Positions 35,188 to 43,556 of a stretch of 45,730 nt of DNA are shown here, in pieces; the stretch's first letter is position 1, and every line of letters starts with the position of its first letter. The translations under genes were made by a program, and so were the position numbers. The DNA comes from Clostridia bacterium. Its GTDB lineage: Bacteria; Bacillota; Clostridia; Christensenellales; Aristaeellaceae. Location of the stretch: positions 1 through 45,730 of the forward strand of contig JAFSOC010000030.1 in NCBI GenBank assembly GCA_017447185.1. Reading direction: 5' to 3'. The notes under the pieces were generated by a model, which worked only from the letters and a program-made list of their open reading frames with translations, had not been told where the DNA came from and ran no database searches.

Positions 35188-35299
35188 AAGCACCTAGTCG
35201 AGTGGCCTGCGCCCCCGTGAAGCACCTAGTCGAGTGGCCTGCGGCCCCTGAAGCACCTAGTCGTGTGGCCTGCACTCCATGAAGTGCCTGGTCGAGTTG
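35185..35299. repeat. 31-32-nt minisatellite, 3.5 copies
   Basis: TGAAGCACCTAGTCGAGTGG starts at 35186 and 35218 with variants at 35249 and 35280 (periods 32, 31, 31). There are no unique spacers, so it is not a CRISPR. The first unit overlaps the right arm of the inverted repeat. Confidence 0.8.
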
Positions 35300-35413
35300 A
35301 AAAAGTCTTTTTGTAAAATGCTGCCATCTTGCTGATTTGGTGCGTATAAAAAGATGTCAGGTGAATAACACCGGACAATGAGAAAGAAAATAAATTGAGA
35401 GGAGATTACAAAT

Positions 35414-35665
35414 ATGGAAATCAATGAAGTCAATGTCAATGAACTGGAAAAAGCAGTAGGCGGCCGCGGCGGATACCGGTATCCCCCGGAATGGATCGAA
35501 GGCCTGGAGATTTACCAGATCAAGCGGGGCGACAATCTGACCAAGATCGCCCGGAAGTATCATACCACCTGGATGCATCTGCAGGAGCTGAACGCGGATG
35601 TGATCCCGAACAAGAATGACATCACCGACGGATACTACATCTACGTGCCGGCGCTCCCTGACTAA
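35414..35665 (+). CDS. Double-glycine-leader peptide carrying a LysM domain
   Basis: The 83-residue product starts MEINEVNVNELEKAVGG, a double-glycine leader (cleavage expected after G17), then a short RGGYRYPPEWIEGLE linker and one LysM domain (about 33-79: YQIKRGDNLTKIARKYHTTW, LQELNADVIPNKNDI, GYYIYVPA). LysM domains bind the N-acetylglucosamine chains of peptidoglycan or chitin. A LysM domain released through a peptide exporter instead of the Sec route is an unusual design; the product would be a free 66-residue wall-binding protein. GAGAGGAG lies 9 nt before the ATG. Its leader resembles that of the glycine-zipper peptide 2.2 kb upstream, so both may use one exporter, which is not in the window. 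Confidence 0.8.
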   Translation: MEINEVNVNELEKAVGGRGGYRYPPEWIEGLEIYQIKRGDNLTKIARKYHTTWMHLQELNADVIPNKNDITDGYYIYVPALPD

Positions 35666-35711
35666 GATATCCTTCAATCCAAACTCCTTTTTATCATCTT
35701 CCCCTAAAAAA

Positions 35712-35733
35712 CCCTCCGGTGATTGCCGGAGGG
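35712..35733 (-). terminator. Hairpin with T-tract on the minus strand
   Basis: An 8-bp perfect stem (CCCTCCGG / CCGGAGGG) with a 6-nt loop has AAAAAA on its left, which reads as a T-tract on the minus strand. On the plus strand it has no T-run but still follows the LysM-peptide gene by 47 nt. Confidence 0.5.
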
Positions 35734-35819
35734 CGATTCTGCATATCACTTTTTTGGAACGTCGGGGACGGGTTGGGGGAACAGGATTCGGAAAAAAAGA
35801 CGCAGGCACCTAAAAAAGT

Positions 35820-35883
35820 GGTGCACTAAAAAACGCTGAAAGCAAGTAAAATCAACGGTCGCATGGATTTTTGGTGCACTAAA
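35820..35883. repeat. Direct repeat GGTGCACTAAA
   Basis: Two exact copies, 35820-35830 and 35873-35883, frame the last part of the intergenic stretch (35666-36012), which otherwise holds no gene. Confidence 0.5.
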
Positions 35884-35933
35884 CGGGGAAATAAAGGAAA
35901 TGGAGGCGTTCCGGGAAATTATTTTTGTTCGCC

Positions 35934-35962
35934 TTGTGTGTCTGCACCTCCCATGTTATGAT
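35934..35962 (+). promoter_or_regulatory. Promoter of recQ
   Basis: TTGTGT (35934-35939), 17 nt, TATGAT (35957-35962), with TG one base before the -10 (extended -10). It lies 51 nt before the recQ start. Confidence 0.5.
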
Positions 35963-36012
35963 TTTATTACAGATACAGGACGATGATTTGATTTGAGAAG
36001 ACGGTGCGCGAG

Positions 36013-38052
36013 ATGAACACGAAAGACAAGACGATTGATACTCTGAAGAAAATTTACGGATACCAGGCCTTCCGGGCCGGGCAGCAGGAACTGGTGGACG
36101 GTCTGCTGGACGGGCAGGACGTACTTGGCGTGATGCCGACGGGATCCGGGAAATCCATATGTTACCAGATTCCGGCCTTGCTGCTGGAAGGAACCACTAT
36201 TGTTATCTCTCCGCTGATCTCCCTGATGAAGGACCAGGTGACCGCACTGAAACTCCGCGGGATCCAGGCAGCATTCCTGAACAGCTCCATGGAGGAGGAC
36301 GAATACCGGGAGACCGCGTACCAGGCGGCGACAGGGGCATACAAAATCCTGTATGTTGCGCCGGAAAGACTGCAGGCGCCGGGCTTCCAGGAAATGTGCC
36401 GGCATATGGAAATCCCGCTGGTGGCGGTGGACGAGGCCCACTGCATTTCCCAGTGGGGACAGGATTTCCGCCCGAACTACCTGAAGATACCGGAATTCAT
36501 CTGCTCCCTGGAGAAACGGCCTACGGTCGGAGCCTTCACGGCGACAGCTACGCCGAATGTGCGGAAGGATATCCTGGAGAACCTGCAGCTGAAGGAGCCG
36601 CTGACCGTCACCACCGGATTTGACCGGCCCAATCTCTCTTTCTCTGTCTACCAGCCCAAGGACCGGGACAAAACACTGTCGGAGCTGCTGCGGGACCGGT
36701 ACCGGCAGTCCGGCATCATCTACTGCGCGACGCGCAAGAACGTGGAAGCGGTCTGCGCCGCCCTGGACCGGGAAGGTTTTTCCGTGACCCGGTATCATGC
36801 CGGGCTGGCCCCGGAGGAACGGCGGCAGAACCAGGAGGATTTCCTTTTCGACCGGAAAAGGGTCATGGTGGCGACGAATGCCTTTGGCATGGGCATTGAT
36901 AAATCAAACGTATCCTACGTGATCCATTACAATATGCCAAAAAGCCTGGAAGCCTACTACCAGGAAGCCGGCCGGGCCGGACGGGACGGATGCGACGCAG
37001 ACTGCATCCTGCTCTACGCGTCCCAGGACGTGGTAACCGCCCACTGGCTGATTGATCATTCCGAGCCGAATCCGGACCTGAGCCCGGAGGAGCAGGCGGA
37101 AGTGCGGGCGAAGGACGAGGAACGGCTGAAATGGATGATCTTCTACGCCAAATCCCGGAAATGCCTGCGGCGGGACCTTCTCCGCTACTTCGGAGAATCC
37201 GCGCCGGAGACCTGCGGGAACTGCTCGAACTGCGTGCCGGACTGCGAGCATACCGACATCACCACTGAGGCGCAGATGATCCTCTCCTGCGTGGCGCGGA
37301 CAGAGCAGCAATACAACGGGGAAGTGATCATCCAGCTGCTGCGGGGCGAGATGCCGTCCACGATGCCGGAAAGCTTCGACCCGGCAGAACTGACGACCTT
37401 CGGGCTGATGAACGATGTGGAGGAATCCGCCATCCGGGAGGCGGTCCGTGCCCTGCTGGAACAGGGATACCTTGAATCCGGTGAAAACGGATGCCTGAAG
37501 CTGAACGACCAGTCCAGGGAAGTGCTGTTCAAACAGCGCCGGGTGGCGGTGAAACGGGGACTGAAAAACCGGATGGACGTCACGGGAGAAGACCTGTTCC
37601 AGGCGCTGCAGCGGCTGCGGTTTGACATCTCCGCACGGGAATATATTGCCGCTTCCACGCTGTTCTCCGACGCGACGCTGCGGGATCTGTGCAGGGTGCT
37701 GCCCAGGAATAAAAAACAGCTTGCGGCTGTGGACGGCATGGGCCTGTTCAAAGCCGGCAAATACGGGGATGCAATTCTCCGGATGATCCGGTATTACGCG
37801 CCTGAACCGGAAAAGCAGAAGGCCGCGAAAGAAGAGAACCGCGGAACCGGAAAATTCCAGACGTATAAAGATAAGGTGATTGCACGGGGAAACACGGAAG
37901 CCTACCAGTCCTGGAGTAAAAAAGAGGACGATCAGTTGCTGCGGGAGCAGGCAGATGGTCGGACGGTCCGGGAAATGTCCGCGATTCACAAGCGGACGGA
38001 AGGCGCCATCCGGAGCCGACTGAAGAAGCTGGAGCTGAAATCTTCACATTGA
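36013..38052 (+). CDS. recQ: RecQ family ATP-dependent DNA helicase
   Basis: The 679-residue 3'-5' helicase acts in recombination and fork repair. Motif I is MPTGSGKSICYQIPAL, DEAH box VDEAHCISQWGQDFRPNY, motif III FTATATP, motif VI QEAGRAGRDG. The RecQ zinc site follows (RRDLLRYFGE...CGNCSNCVPDCE), then a winged-helix region and an HRDC domain (about 530-600, ISAREYIAASTLFSDATLRD). The last 50 residues form a Myb/SANT-like helix-turn-helix (WSKKEDDQLLREQADGRTVR, RTEGAIRSRLKKLE), seen in some RecQ proteins. ATG 36013 is preferred; GTG 36004 is the alternative. The stop codon at 38050 lies inside the -35 of the next promoter. Confidence 0.93.
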   Translation: MNTKDKTIDTLKKIYGYQAFRAGQQELVDGLLDGQDVLGVMPTGSGKSICYQIPALLLEGTTIVISPLISLMKDQVTALKLRGIQAAFLNSSMEEDEYRETAYQAATGAYKILYVAPERLQAPGFQEMCRHMEIPLVAVDEAHCISQWGQDFRPNYLKIPEFICSLEKRPTVGAFTATATPNVRKDILENLQLKEPLTVTTGFDRPNLSFSVYQPKDRDKTLSELLRDRYRQSGIIYCATRKNVEAVCAALDREGFSVTRYHAGLAPEERRQNQEDFLFDRKRVMVATNAFGMGIDKSNVSYVIHYNMPKSLEAYYQEAGRAGRDGCDADCILLYASQDVVTAHWLIDHSEPNPDLSPEEQAEVRAKDEERLKWMIFYAKSRKCLRRDLLRYFGESAPETCGNCSNCVPDCEHTDITTEAQMILSCVARTEQQYNGEVIIQLLRGEMPSTMPESFDPAELTTFGLMNDVEESAIREAVRALLEQGYLESGENGCLKLNDQSREVLFKQRRVAVKRGLKNRMDVTGEDLFQALQRLRFDISAREYIAASTLFSDATLRDLCRVLPRNKKQLAAVDGMGLFKAGKYGDAILRMIRYYAPEPEKQKAAKEENRGTGKFQTYKDKVIARGNTEAYQSWSKKEDDQLLREQADGRTVREMSAIHKRTEGAIRSRLKKLELKSSH

Positions 38053-38077
38053 AAAAAACGCCTGTTCAGATTATAAT
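38049..38077 (+). promoter_or_regulatory. Promoter of the peptide-importer operon
   Basis: TTGAAA (38049-38054), 17 nt, TATAAT (38072-38077). The -35 hexamer includes the TGA stop of recQ. Confidence 0.78.
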
Positions 38078-38119
38078 AAACCTATCAGAATTAAACCAAC
38101 CAGAAAGGATGCTTTACAC

Positions 38120-39709
38120 ATGAAGAAGTTTATTTCGTTATTGATTGTTTTGGCTATGCTGCTTGGCTGCGCCGCTGCTTTCGCGGACGACGCGGAGGCC
38201 GGCCTGCTGCGGACGGCGATCCGCTACGACATCCGCACCATGGATGTGGCACGGACCACGGACGATTACCTGATTCCGATGAACGTATTTGACCGGCTGT
38301 TTGAAACCCGGCGCGGGAAGGACTCCCTGGAAGTGGTGAAGAGCCTGATCACGGACTACTCCGTCAGCGAAGACGGGCTGACCTACACCTTCACCCTGAA
38401 GGACGGGATCGTGTTCTCCAACGGCAGCAAGCTGACGGCTTCCGACGTGCAGTACACGTTTGAACGGCTGCTGAAGATTGCGGACCAGAACACGGAGATC
38501 CCGCTGGAGGTCGTGGGCGGCGCAGCCGTGATGAAGAAGGAAGCGGATACCCTGGCAGGATTCAAGGTGACGGACGACACCCATTTCTCCATTACGCTGA
38601 CCGCGCCGAACGCCGGCTTCCCGGCGGAACTGTCGGCTCCGGCCATGTCCATCGTGGACAAGGAAACCACCTCCGCAGCCGCGGCCTTCGGAACGGAACC
38701 GAAGGATACCATCGGCACGGGTCCCTACATTGTGACGGAATGGATCTCCGGGGATCATTACACCCTGGTGTACAACGACAAATACTGGGGCACCGCACCC
38801 AGCGTGAAGAAGCTGATCGTCAAGACGATTCCGGACGCCAACACCCAGAACATGATGTTCCTGAACAAGGAACTGGATATCATCGACCTGCAGAACCAGG
38901 ATGCCGTCGTCATCGAGGGCACCTACAAGAGCATGCCGGCGGACCGGATGGTCAGCACTCCGAAGGTCGGCCTGACCTACCTGATTTTGAACGAAAACCA
39001 GAAGTACCTGAAGGATGTGAAGGTCCGCAAGGCCATCGGCATGGCCATCAACGCGGATGAAATCATCCAGGGCATTTTCAAGGGAAACGCCCAGCGGGAA
39101 AAGGGCATCATTCCCACCGGCGTATTCGCCCACAGCGACGACATGAAGGCATTCACCTACGATCCGGAAGGCGCAAAGGCCCTGCTGAAGGAAGCCGGAT
39201 ACGCCGAAGGCGAGGTTACCTTTGAACTGGCGCTGAACACCACCAAGGCCAGCGAAAGCGTCAAGCTGGTATACTCCTACATCAGCAGCCAGCTGAAGAA
39301 GGCCGGCATCACGGCCAACGTGGTCAGCTACGAGGACTCCGCATGGGCGAACAAGCGGAACAGCGGCGAGATGGAATCCTTTGTTGCCACCTGGGGCATG
39401 GACTACAACGATCCGGCGAACATCATGTACACCTTCTTCGGCACTGCGGAGAACGTGAAAATGCGCAGCATCAACTATCCGGATGCTTCCATTATTGCCC
39501 GGGTATCCGCTGCCCGCGCCATCGTGGATGACGCGAAGCGCGAAGCCGAATATAAGGCGCTGGACAAGAAACTGATTGAAGAGGATGCGGCCTGGATTCC
39601 GATGTATGCGGAACTGCATCTGTGGTGCCTGGGCGACCGGGTGGCCTCCTTCACGCCCCAGTGGGCCGGATTCGCTGATTTCTACGCGGCTGACGTTACG
39701 CTGAAGTAA
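38120..39709 (+). CDS. Peptide-type ABC transporter solute-binding protein
   Basis: The 529-residue protein is an SBP_bac_5 member that captures peptides (or nickel/oligosaccharides) for the transporter encoded by the next four genes. The signal peptide MKKFISLLIVLAMLLGCAAA has a lipobox-like LLGC, so lipid anchoring is likely. Family landmarks are SEDGLTYTFTLKDGIVFSNG, SDVQYTFERLL and VRKAIGMAINADEIIQGIF. GAAAGGATG precedes the ATG. It is the first gene of a five-gene operon with 8-12-nt gaps or overlaps. It is clearly different from the orphan binding protein at 4.1 kb. Confidence 0.92.
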   Translation: MKKFISLLIVLAMLLGCAAAFADDAEAGLLRTAIRYDIRTMDVARTTDDYLIPMNVFDRLFETRRGKDSLEVVKSLITDYSVSEDGLTYTFTLKDGIVFSNGSKLTASDVQYTFERLLKIADQNTEIPLEVVGGAAVMKKEADTLAGFKVTDDTHFSITLTAPNAGFPAELSAPAMSIVDKETTSAAAAFGTEPKDTIGTGPYIVTEWISGDHYTLVYNDKYWGTAPSVKKLIVKTIPDANTQNMMFLNKELDIIDLQNQDAVVIEGTYKSMPADRMVSTPKVGLTYLILNENQKYLKDVKVRKAIGMAINADEIIQGIFKGNAQREKGIIPTGVFAHSDDMKAFTYDPEGAKALLKEAGYAEGEVTFELALNTTKASESVKLVYSYISSQLKKAGITANVVSYEDSAWANKRNSGEMESFVATWGMDYNDPANIMYTFFGTAENVKMRSINYPDASIIARVSAARAIVDDAKREAEYKALDKKLIEEDAAWIPMYAELHLWCLGDRVASFTPQWAGFADFYAADVTLK

Positions 39710-39717
39710 AGATAAAG

Positions 39718-40641
39718 ATGTTACGTACCCTCGCGCGCCGAGCCCTTCAGGCTCTCGTCGTGCTGATCGGAGTCGTACTGCTGATCTTCGTGATGCTGCG
39801 GATTGTTCCGGGCAATCCGATCGAGACCATGATGGGCGAGCACGCAAATGCTGAAACCATCGCGCGCATGACGAAGGAAATGGGCCTGGACCAGCCGCTG
39901 CTGACACAGTTCTTCCGGTACATCGGATCCGCGTTCCGCGGGGACTTCGGGACCAGCTATTCGCTGGGAAAACCCGTTGCCCAGCTGATCGGAAATGCCT
40001 TTGTCAACACGCTGCTCCTTGCAGTGTTTGCCGCGGTATTTGCCTGGATTTTCGGCATTACCTGCGGCATCATCTCCGCGGTAAAAAAGAACCGGCTGAC
40101 AGACCGGATTTTCATGGGAGTTTCCCTGCTGGGAATCTCCCTTCCTGTGTTTATGTCAGCCATGTTCCTGCAGTACATATTCGCCTTCAAGCTCCACTGG
40201 CTGCCCATCTCCGGAACGGACAGCTGGACGGGGTTCATCCTGCCTGCCATCGCGCTGGGCTGGAACTCCGCCGGGCAGGTGGCGCAGATTACCCGGACAA
40301 CGCTGTTGGAGACGCTGCAGGAGGACTATATCGACACGGCACGGGCAAAGGGCAGGGGACCGACTGGCGTACTGCTGCGCCACGCGCTGCGCAACGCCAT
40401 GCTGCCTGTGCTGACGATGATGACAATCCAGTTTTCCGGCCTGCTTTCCGGCGCGGTGATCACGGAAACCGTGTTCTCGATCAACGGCGTAGGGCGCCTG
40501 ATGGTGCAGGCGATTTCCGGGCGGGATATCCCCCTGCTGCAGGCCACGGCACTGCTGGCGACGACGGTTGTGATTCTCGGAAACCTGCTGGCGGACAGCC
40601 TGTATTCCGTACTGGATCCGCGGATCCGGAAGGAGGGCTGA
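39718..40641 (+). CDS. DppB-type ABC transporter permease
   Basis: The 307-residue inner-membrane permease has six hydrophobic segments, starting LQALVVLIGVVLLIFVMLRI and ending LLATTVVILGNLLADSLYSV. The N-terminal MLRIVPGNPIETMMGEHAN is the signature of the B-subunit family, and the EAA-like loop that contacts the ATPases is DTARAKGRGPTGVLLRHALR. It begins 8 nt after the binding-protein stop and ends 3 nt before the DppC-type gene. It forms the channel half together with that protein. Confidence 0.92.
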   Translation: MLRTLARRALQALVVLIGVVLLIFVMLRIVPGNPIETMMGEHANAETIARMTKEMGLDQPLLTQFFRYIGSAFRGDFGTSYSLGKPVAQLIGNAFVNTLLLAVFAAVFAWIFGITCGIISAVKKNRLTDRIFMGVSLLGISLPVFMSAMFLQYIFAFKLHWLPISGTDSWTGFILPAIALGWNSAGQVAQITRTTLLETLQEDYIDTARAKGRGPTGVLLRHALRNAMLPVLTMMTIQFSGLLSGAVITETVFSINGVGRLMVQAISGRDIPLLQATALLATTVVILGNLLADSLYSVLDPRIRKEG

Positions 40642-40644
40642 GCC

Positions 40645-41559
40645 ATGCTGCGAAAGAAACGTGAACAGCTGGAGCAGGCCGCGGACATCCGCCTGCAGAG
40701 CCAGATCGGCGAGGAGGAACGGTTCTGGTTCCTGATGCGCCGCATGGCCCGGGAGAACAAGACCGCGGTAATCTCCTTCATCTTTATCGTGCTGATGATC
40801 CTGGCCGCCATCCTGGCGCCGGTACTGACTGTCTACGAAGAAAACGATATGGACCTGATGAACCGCCTGTCGGCACCGGGCGGAGCGCACCTGCTCGGCA
40901 CGGACGAGGGCGGGCGCGACGTGCTGACGCGGCTTTTGTACGGCGCGCGGGTATCGCTGCTGATCGGCGTGATTCCGGCGCTGCTGAGCCTGATCCTGGG
41001 CGCGGTGCTGGGCGTGATCGCCGGCTACCGGGGCGGGATCACCGATACAATCATCATGCGCATCGCGGACGTGACGCTGGCGTTTCCGTCCATGCTGCTG
41101 GCGATGGTGATCATGTACGCGCTGGGCGGGGGACTGATCAACGTATTCCTGACGCTGACACTGGTGAACTGGGCCAGCGTGGCCCGGGTGGTCCGCTCCC
41201 AGACGCTGCAGCTGAAAAACAGCGAATTCGTGGAGGCGGCCCGGGTGATGGGTGTATCCAACCGGAAGATCATGATGCGGCATATCCTGCCGAACTGCCT
41301 GCCGACGCTGCTGGTTCTCTTTACACTGAACATCCCCACCTCCATCCTGACGGAGAGCAGCCTGAGCTTCCTGGGCCTCGGCGTCCAGCCGCCGAACGCC
41401 TCCTGGGGACTGATGATCAATACGGGAAGGCAGTACCTGTTTACCGCGCCGTGGCTGAGCTTTGTGCCGGGCATCGCGATCATGCTGACTGTGCTTGCCT
41501 TCAATTTCCTGGGGAACGGACTGCTGGACGTGCTGGATCCCCGGCAGAAAAAACAGTGA
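40645..41559 (+). CDS. DppC-type ABC transporter permease
   Basis: The 304-residue second permease has the C-subunit N-terminal extension with one helix (AVISFIFIVLMILAAILAPV), then the LGTDEGGRDVLTRLLYGARV signature. Four or five more helices follow, with the EAA loop EAARVMGVSNRKIMMRHILP near residue 200. It pairs with the DppB-type protein in the membrane. GGAGGGCTGAGCC before the ATG serves as ribosome site. Confidence 0.92.
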   Translation: MLRKKREQLEQAADIRLQSQIGEEERFWFLMRRMARENKTAVISFIFIVLMILAAILAPVLTVYEENDMDLMNRLSAPGGAHLLGTDEGGRDVLTRLLYGARVSLLIGVIPALLSLILGAVLGVIAGYRGGITDTIIMRIADVTLAFPSMLLAMVIMYALGGGLINVFLTLTLVNWASVARVVRSQTLQLKNSEFVEAARVMGVSNRKIMMRHILPNCLPTLLVLFTLNIPTSILTESSLSFLGLGVQPPNASWGLMINTGRQYLFTAPWLSFVPGIAIMLTVLAFNFLGNGLLDVLDPRQKKQ

Positions 41560-41571
41560 AGGGAGCAGACG

Positions 41572-42549
41572 ATGGAACAGAAAACACTGGAAGTCCGTAA
41601 CCTGACCGTCTGCTTCCGGACGGAAAAGGGAATTATCCGGCCTGTGAACGGCGTATCCCTGGACGTGCCCGCGGGAAGCATTGTGGGCATCGTGGGAGAA
41701 TCCGGATGCGGCAAGAGCATGACAGCCCGGGCCGTGATGGGACTGCTGCGGTATCCGGGAAAAGTGACGGAGGGATCTGTCCTGCTGAACGGCCGGGACA
41801 TTACGAACCTGACGGAGAAGGAGCGGAGGAAGCTGCGGGGCGCAGAGGTCTCCATGATCTTCCAGGAGCCCATGACCAGCCTGAACCCGGTGGTCAGGGT
41901 GGGGAAACAGGTGGAGGAAGCAATCCGCCTGCATACGGACTGCACAAAGGAAGAAGCGAAGGCCAGGACGCTGGAGATGTTCCGGGAAGTGGAGATTCCC
42001 GAGGCGGAAACCCGGTACAAATGCTATCCCCACCAGCTGTCCGGCGGACTGCGGCAGCGGGTGCTGATCGCCATGGCCATGATCTGTAAGCCCAGCCTGC
42101 TGATTGCCGATGAACCGACGACGGCGCTGGACGTGACGGTGGAAGCCCAGATCCTGAAGCTGCTGGAACAGCTGCGGGACGGGGGAACGAGCGTGCTGAT
42201 CATCAGCCACGACCTGGGCGTGATCGCGAAGGTATGCGACTACGTCTATGTGATGTATGCCGGAAGAATCGTGGAGGAGGCGGAGACGGAAGTGATCTTC
42301 CGCCGGCCGGCCCATCCGTACACACAGGGGCTTTTCCGCTCGGTGGCCTCCCTGCGGGAAGGCGGAAGCACGCTGGAGACCATTCCCGGGGTGGTGCCGA
42401 ACCTGCACCGCCTGCCGGCGGGCTGCAGCTTCTCCCTGCGCTGCGGGGAATGCGACGCGCGCTGCGAGCAGGAGCTTCCGGAACTGAAGGAAACAGAGCC
42501 CGGCCATAAGGCACGCTGTTTCCGGACCGGAAAGGAGGCGGCGGAATGA
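41572..42549 (+). CDS. DppD-type ABC transporter ATP-binding protein
   Basis: The 325-residue ATPase powers import. Walker A is GESGCGKSM, signature [14 protein letters not shown], Walker [15 protein letters not shown], switch [12 protein letters not shown]. The C-terminal oligopeptide domain (oligo_HPY) carries the cysteine cluster [14 protein letters not shown], which in related DppD proteins binds an iron-sulfur cluster; that is inferred here. Signature LSGGL instead of LSGGQ is common in this subfamily. It overlaps the next gene by 4 nt (ATGA). Confidence 0.92.
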   Translation: MEQKTLEVRNLTVCFRTEKGIIRPVNGVSLDVPAGSIVGIVGESGCGKSMTARAVMGLLRYPGKVTEGSVLLNGRDITNLTEKERRKLRGAEVSMIFQEPMTSLNPVVRVGKQVEEAIRLHTDCTKEEAKARTLEMFREVEIPEAETRYKCYPHQLSGGLRQRVLIAMAMICKPSLLIADEPTTALDVTVEAQILKLLEQLRDGGTSVLIISHDLGVIAKVCDYVYVMYAGRIVEEAETEVIFRRPAHPYTQGLFRSVASLREGGSTLETIPGVVPNLHRLPAGCSFSLRCGECDARCEQELPELKETEPGHKARCFRTGKEAAE

Positions 42550-43511
42550 GCGAATACCTGCTGGAAACCCGGGAAATCACAAAGGAATTCCCGGCAGCCG
42601 GGAAAAAGACCGTGCATGCGGTATCCGGAGTATCCCTGCAGATCCGGGAAGGGGAAACCCTGGGCCTGGTGGGGGAATCCGGCTGCGGCAAGTCCACCCT
42701 GGGGAGGCTGATGATCCGCACGCTGAAGCCCACCTCCGGAGAGGTATGGTACCGGAGGCAGAACATCACCGCCATGAAGGACAAGGCGTTCCTGCTGATG
42801 CGGAAGGAAATGCAGCTGATTTTCCAGGATCCCTACGCGTCCCTGGATCCGCGGATGACGGTGCGGGACCTGGTGGCGGAGCCCATCGAGACCTGGAAGC
42901 TTTGCCCCAACCGGGAGGCGGTAACGGAGAAAGTAAAAGAACTGCTGAACGCGGTGGGGGTACCGGAGGAATTCCTGTACCGCTATCCGCACCAGTTTTC
43001 CGGCGGGCAGCGGCAGCGCATCGGGATTGCCCGGGCGATCGCCGCGGAGCCGGCATTCATCGTTTGCGACGAGCCGGTATCGGCGCTGGACGTTTCCGTG
43101 CAGAACCAGATCCTGAACCTGCTGAAGGAACTGAAAATCTCCCGGAAGCTGACCTACCTGTTCATCAGCCACGACCTGTCCGTGGTGCGGTACCTGGCGG
43201 ACCGGGTATGCATCATGTTCCTGGGGAAGATCTGCGAGCTGGGGCCGACGGAAGAGGTTTACCGCCATCCGAAGCATCCCTACACGCGGTTTCTGCTGGA
43301 CGCGGTGCCGGAACCGGACCCCTCGCTGCGGGGGAAGGAAATCCGCCTGCTGAAGGGCGAACCGCCGAGCCCGGCGGATCCGCCCTCGGGATGCAGTTTC
43401 CGCACGCGGTGTCCCTACGCCACGGAACGCTGCGCCACGGAAGAACCGGCGCTGCGGGAGATCGGGAACGTACAGGCGGCCTGCCACTATGCCGAAGGGA
43501 TACAGGAATAA
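42546..43511 (+). CDS. DppF/OppF-type ABC transporter ATP-binding protein
   Basis: The 321-residue partner ATPase completes the importer. Walker A is [12 protein letters not shown], signature FSGGQRQRIGIARA, Walker B FIVCDEPVSALDVS, switch FISHDLSVVRYL. The C-terminal oligo_HPY part has SGCSFRTRCPYATERC and a further cysteine. It is the last gene of the operon and is followed immediately by a terminator. Confidence 0.92.
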   Translation: MSEYLLETREITKEFPAAGKKTVHAVSGVSLQIREGETLGLVGESGCGKSTLGRLMIRTLKPTSGEVWYRRQNITAMKDKAFLLMRKEMQLIFQDPYASLDPRMTVRDLVAEPIETWKLCPNREAVTEKVKELLNAVGVPEEFLYRYPHQFSGGQRQRIGIARAIAAEPAFIVCDEPVSALDVSVQNQILNLLKELKISRKLTYLFISHDLSVVRYLADRVCIMFLGKICELGPTEEVYRHPKHPYTRFLLDAVPEPDPSLRGKEIRLLKGEPPSPADPPSGCSFRTRCPYATERCATEEPALREIGNVQAACHYAEGIQE

Positions 43512-43514
43512 AAG

Positions 43515-43543
43515 AAAGGCCTTCCGATAACGGAAGGCCTTTT
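43515..43543 (+). terminator. Bidirectional intrinsic terminator of the importer operon
   Basis: A 12-bp perfect stem (AAAGGCCTTCCG / CGGAAGGCCTTT) with an ATAA loop is followed by T. The A-rich left flank lets it serve the convergent symporter gene too. Confidence 0.88.
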
Positions 43544-43556
43544 CAGATGCGGTTGT

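Noticed and set aside
35185-35299. CRISPR array
   Set aside because: The 31-32-nt units follow each other without unique spacers and no cas genes are present.
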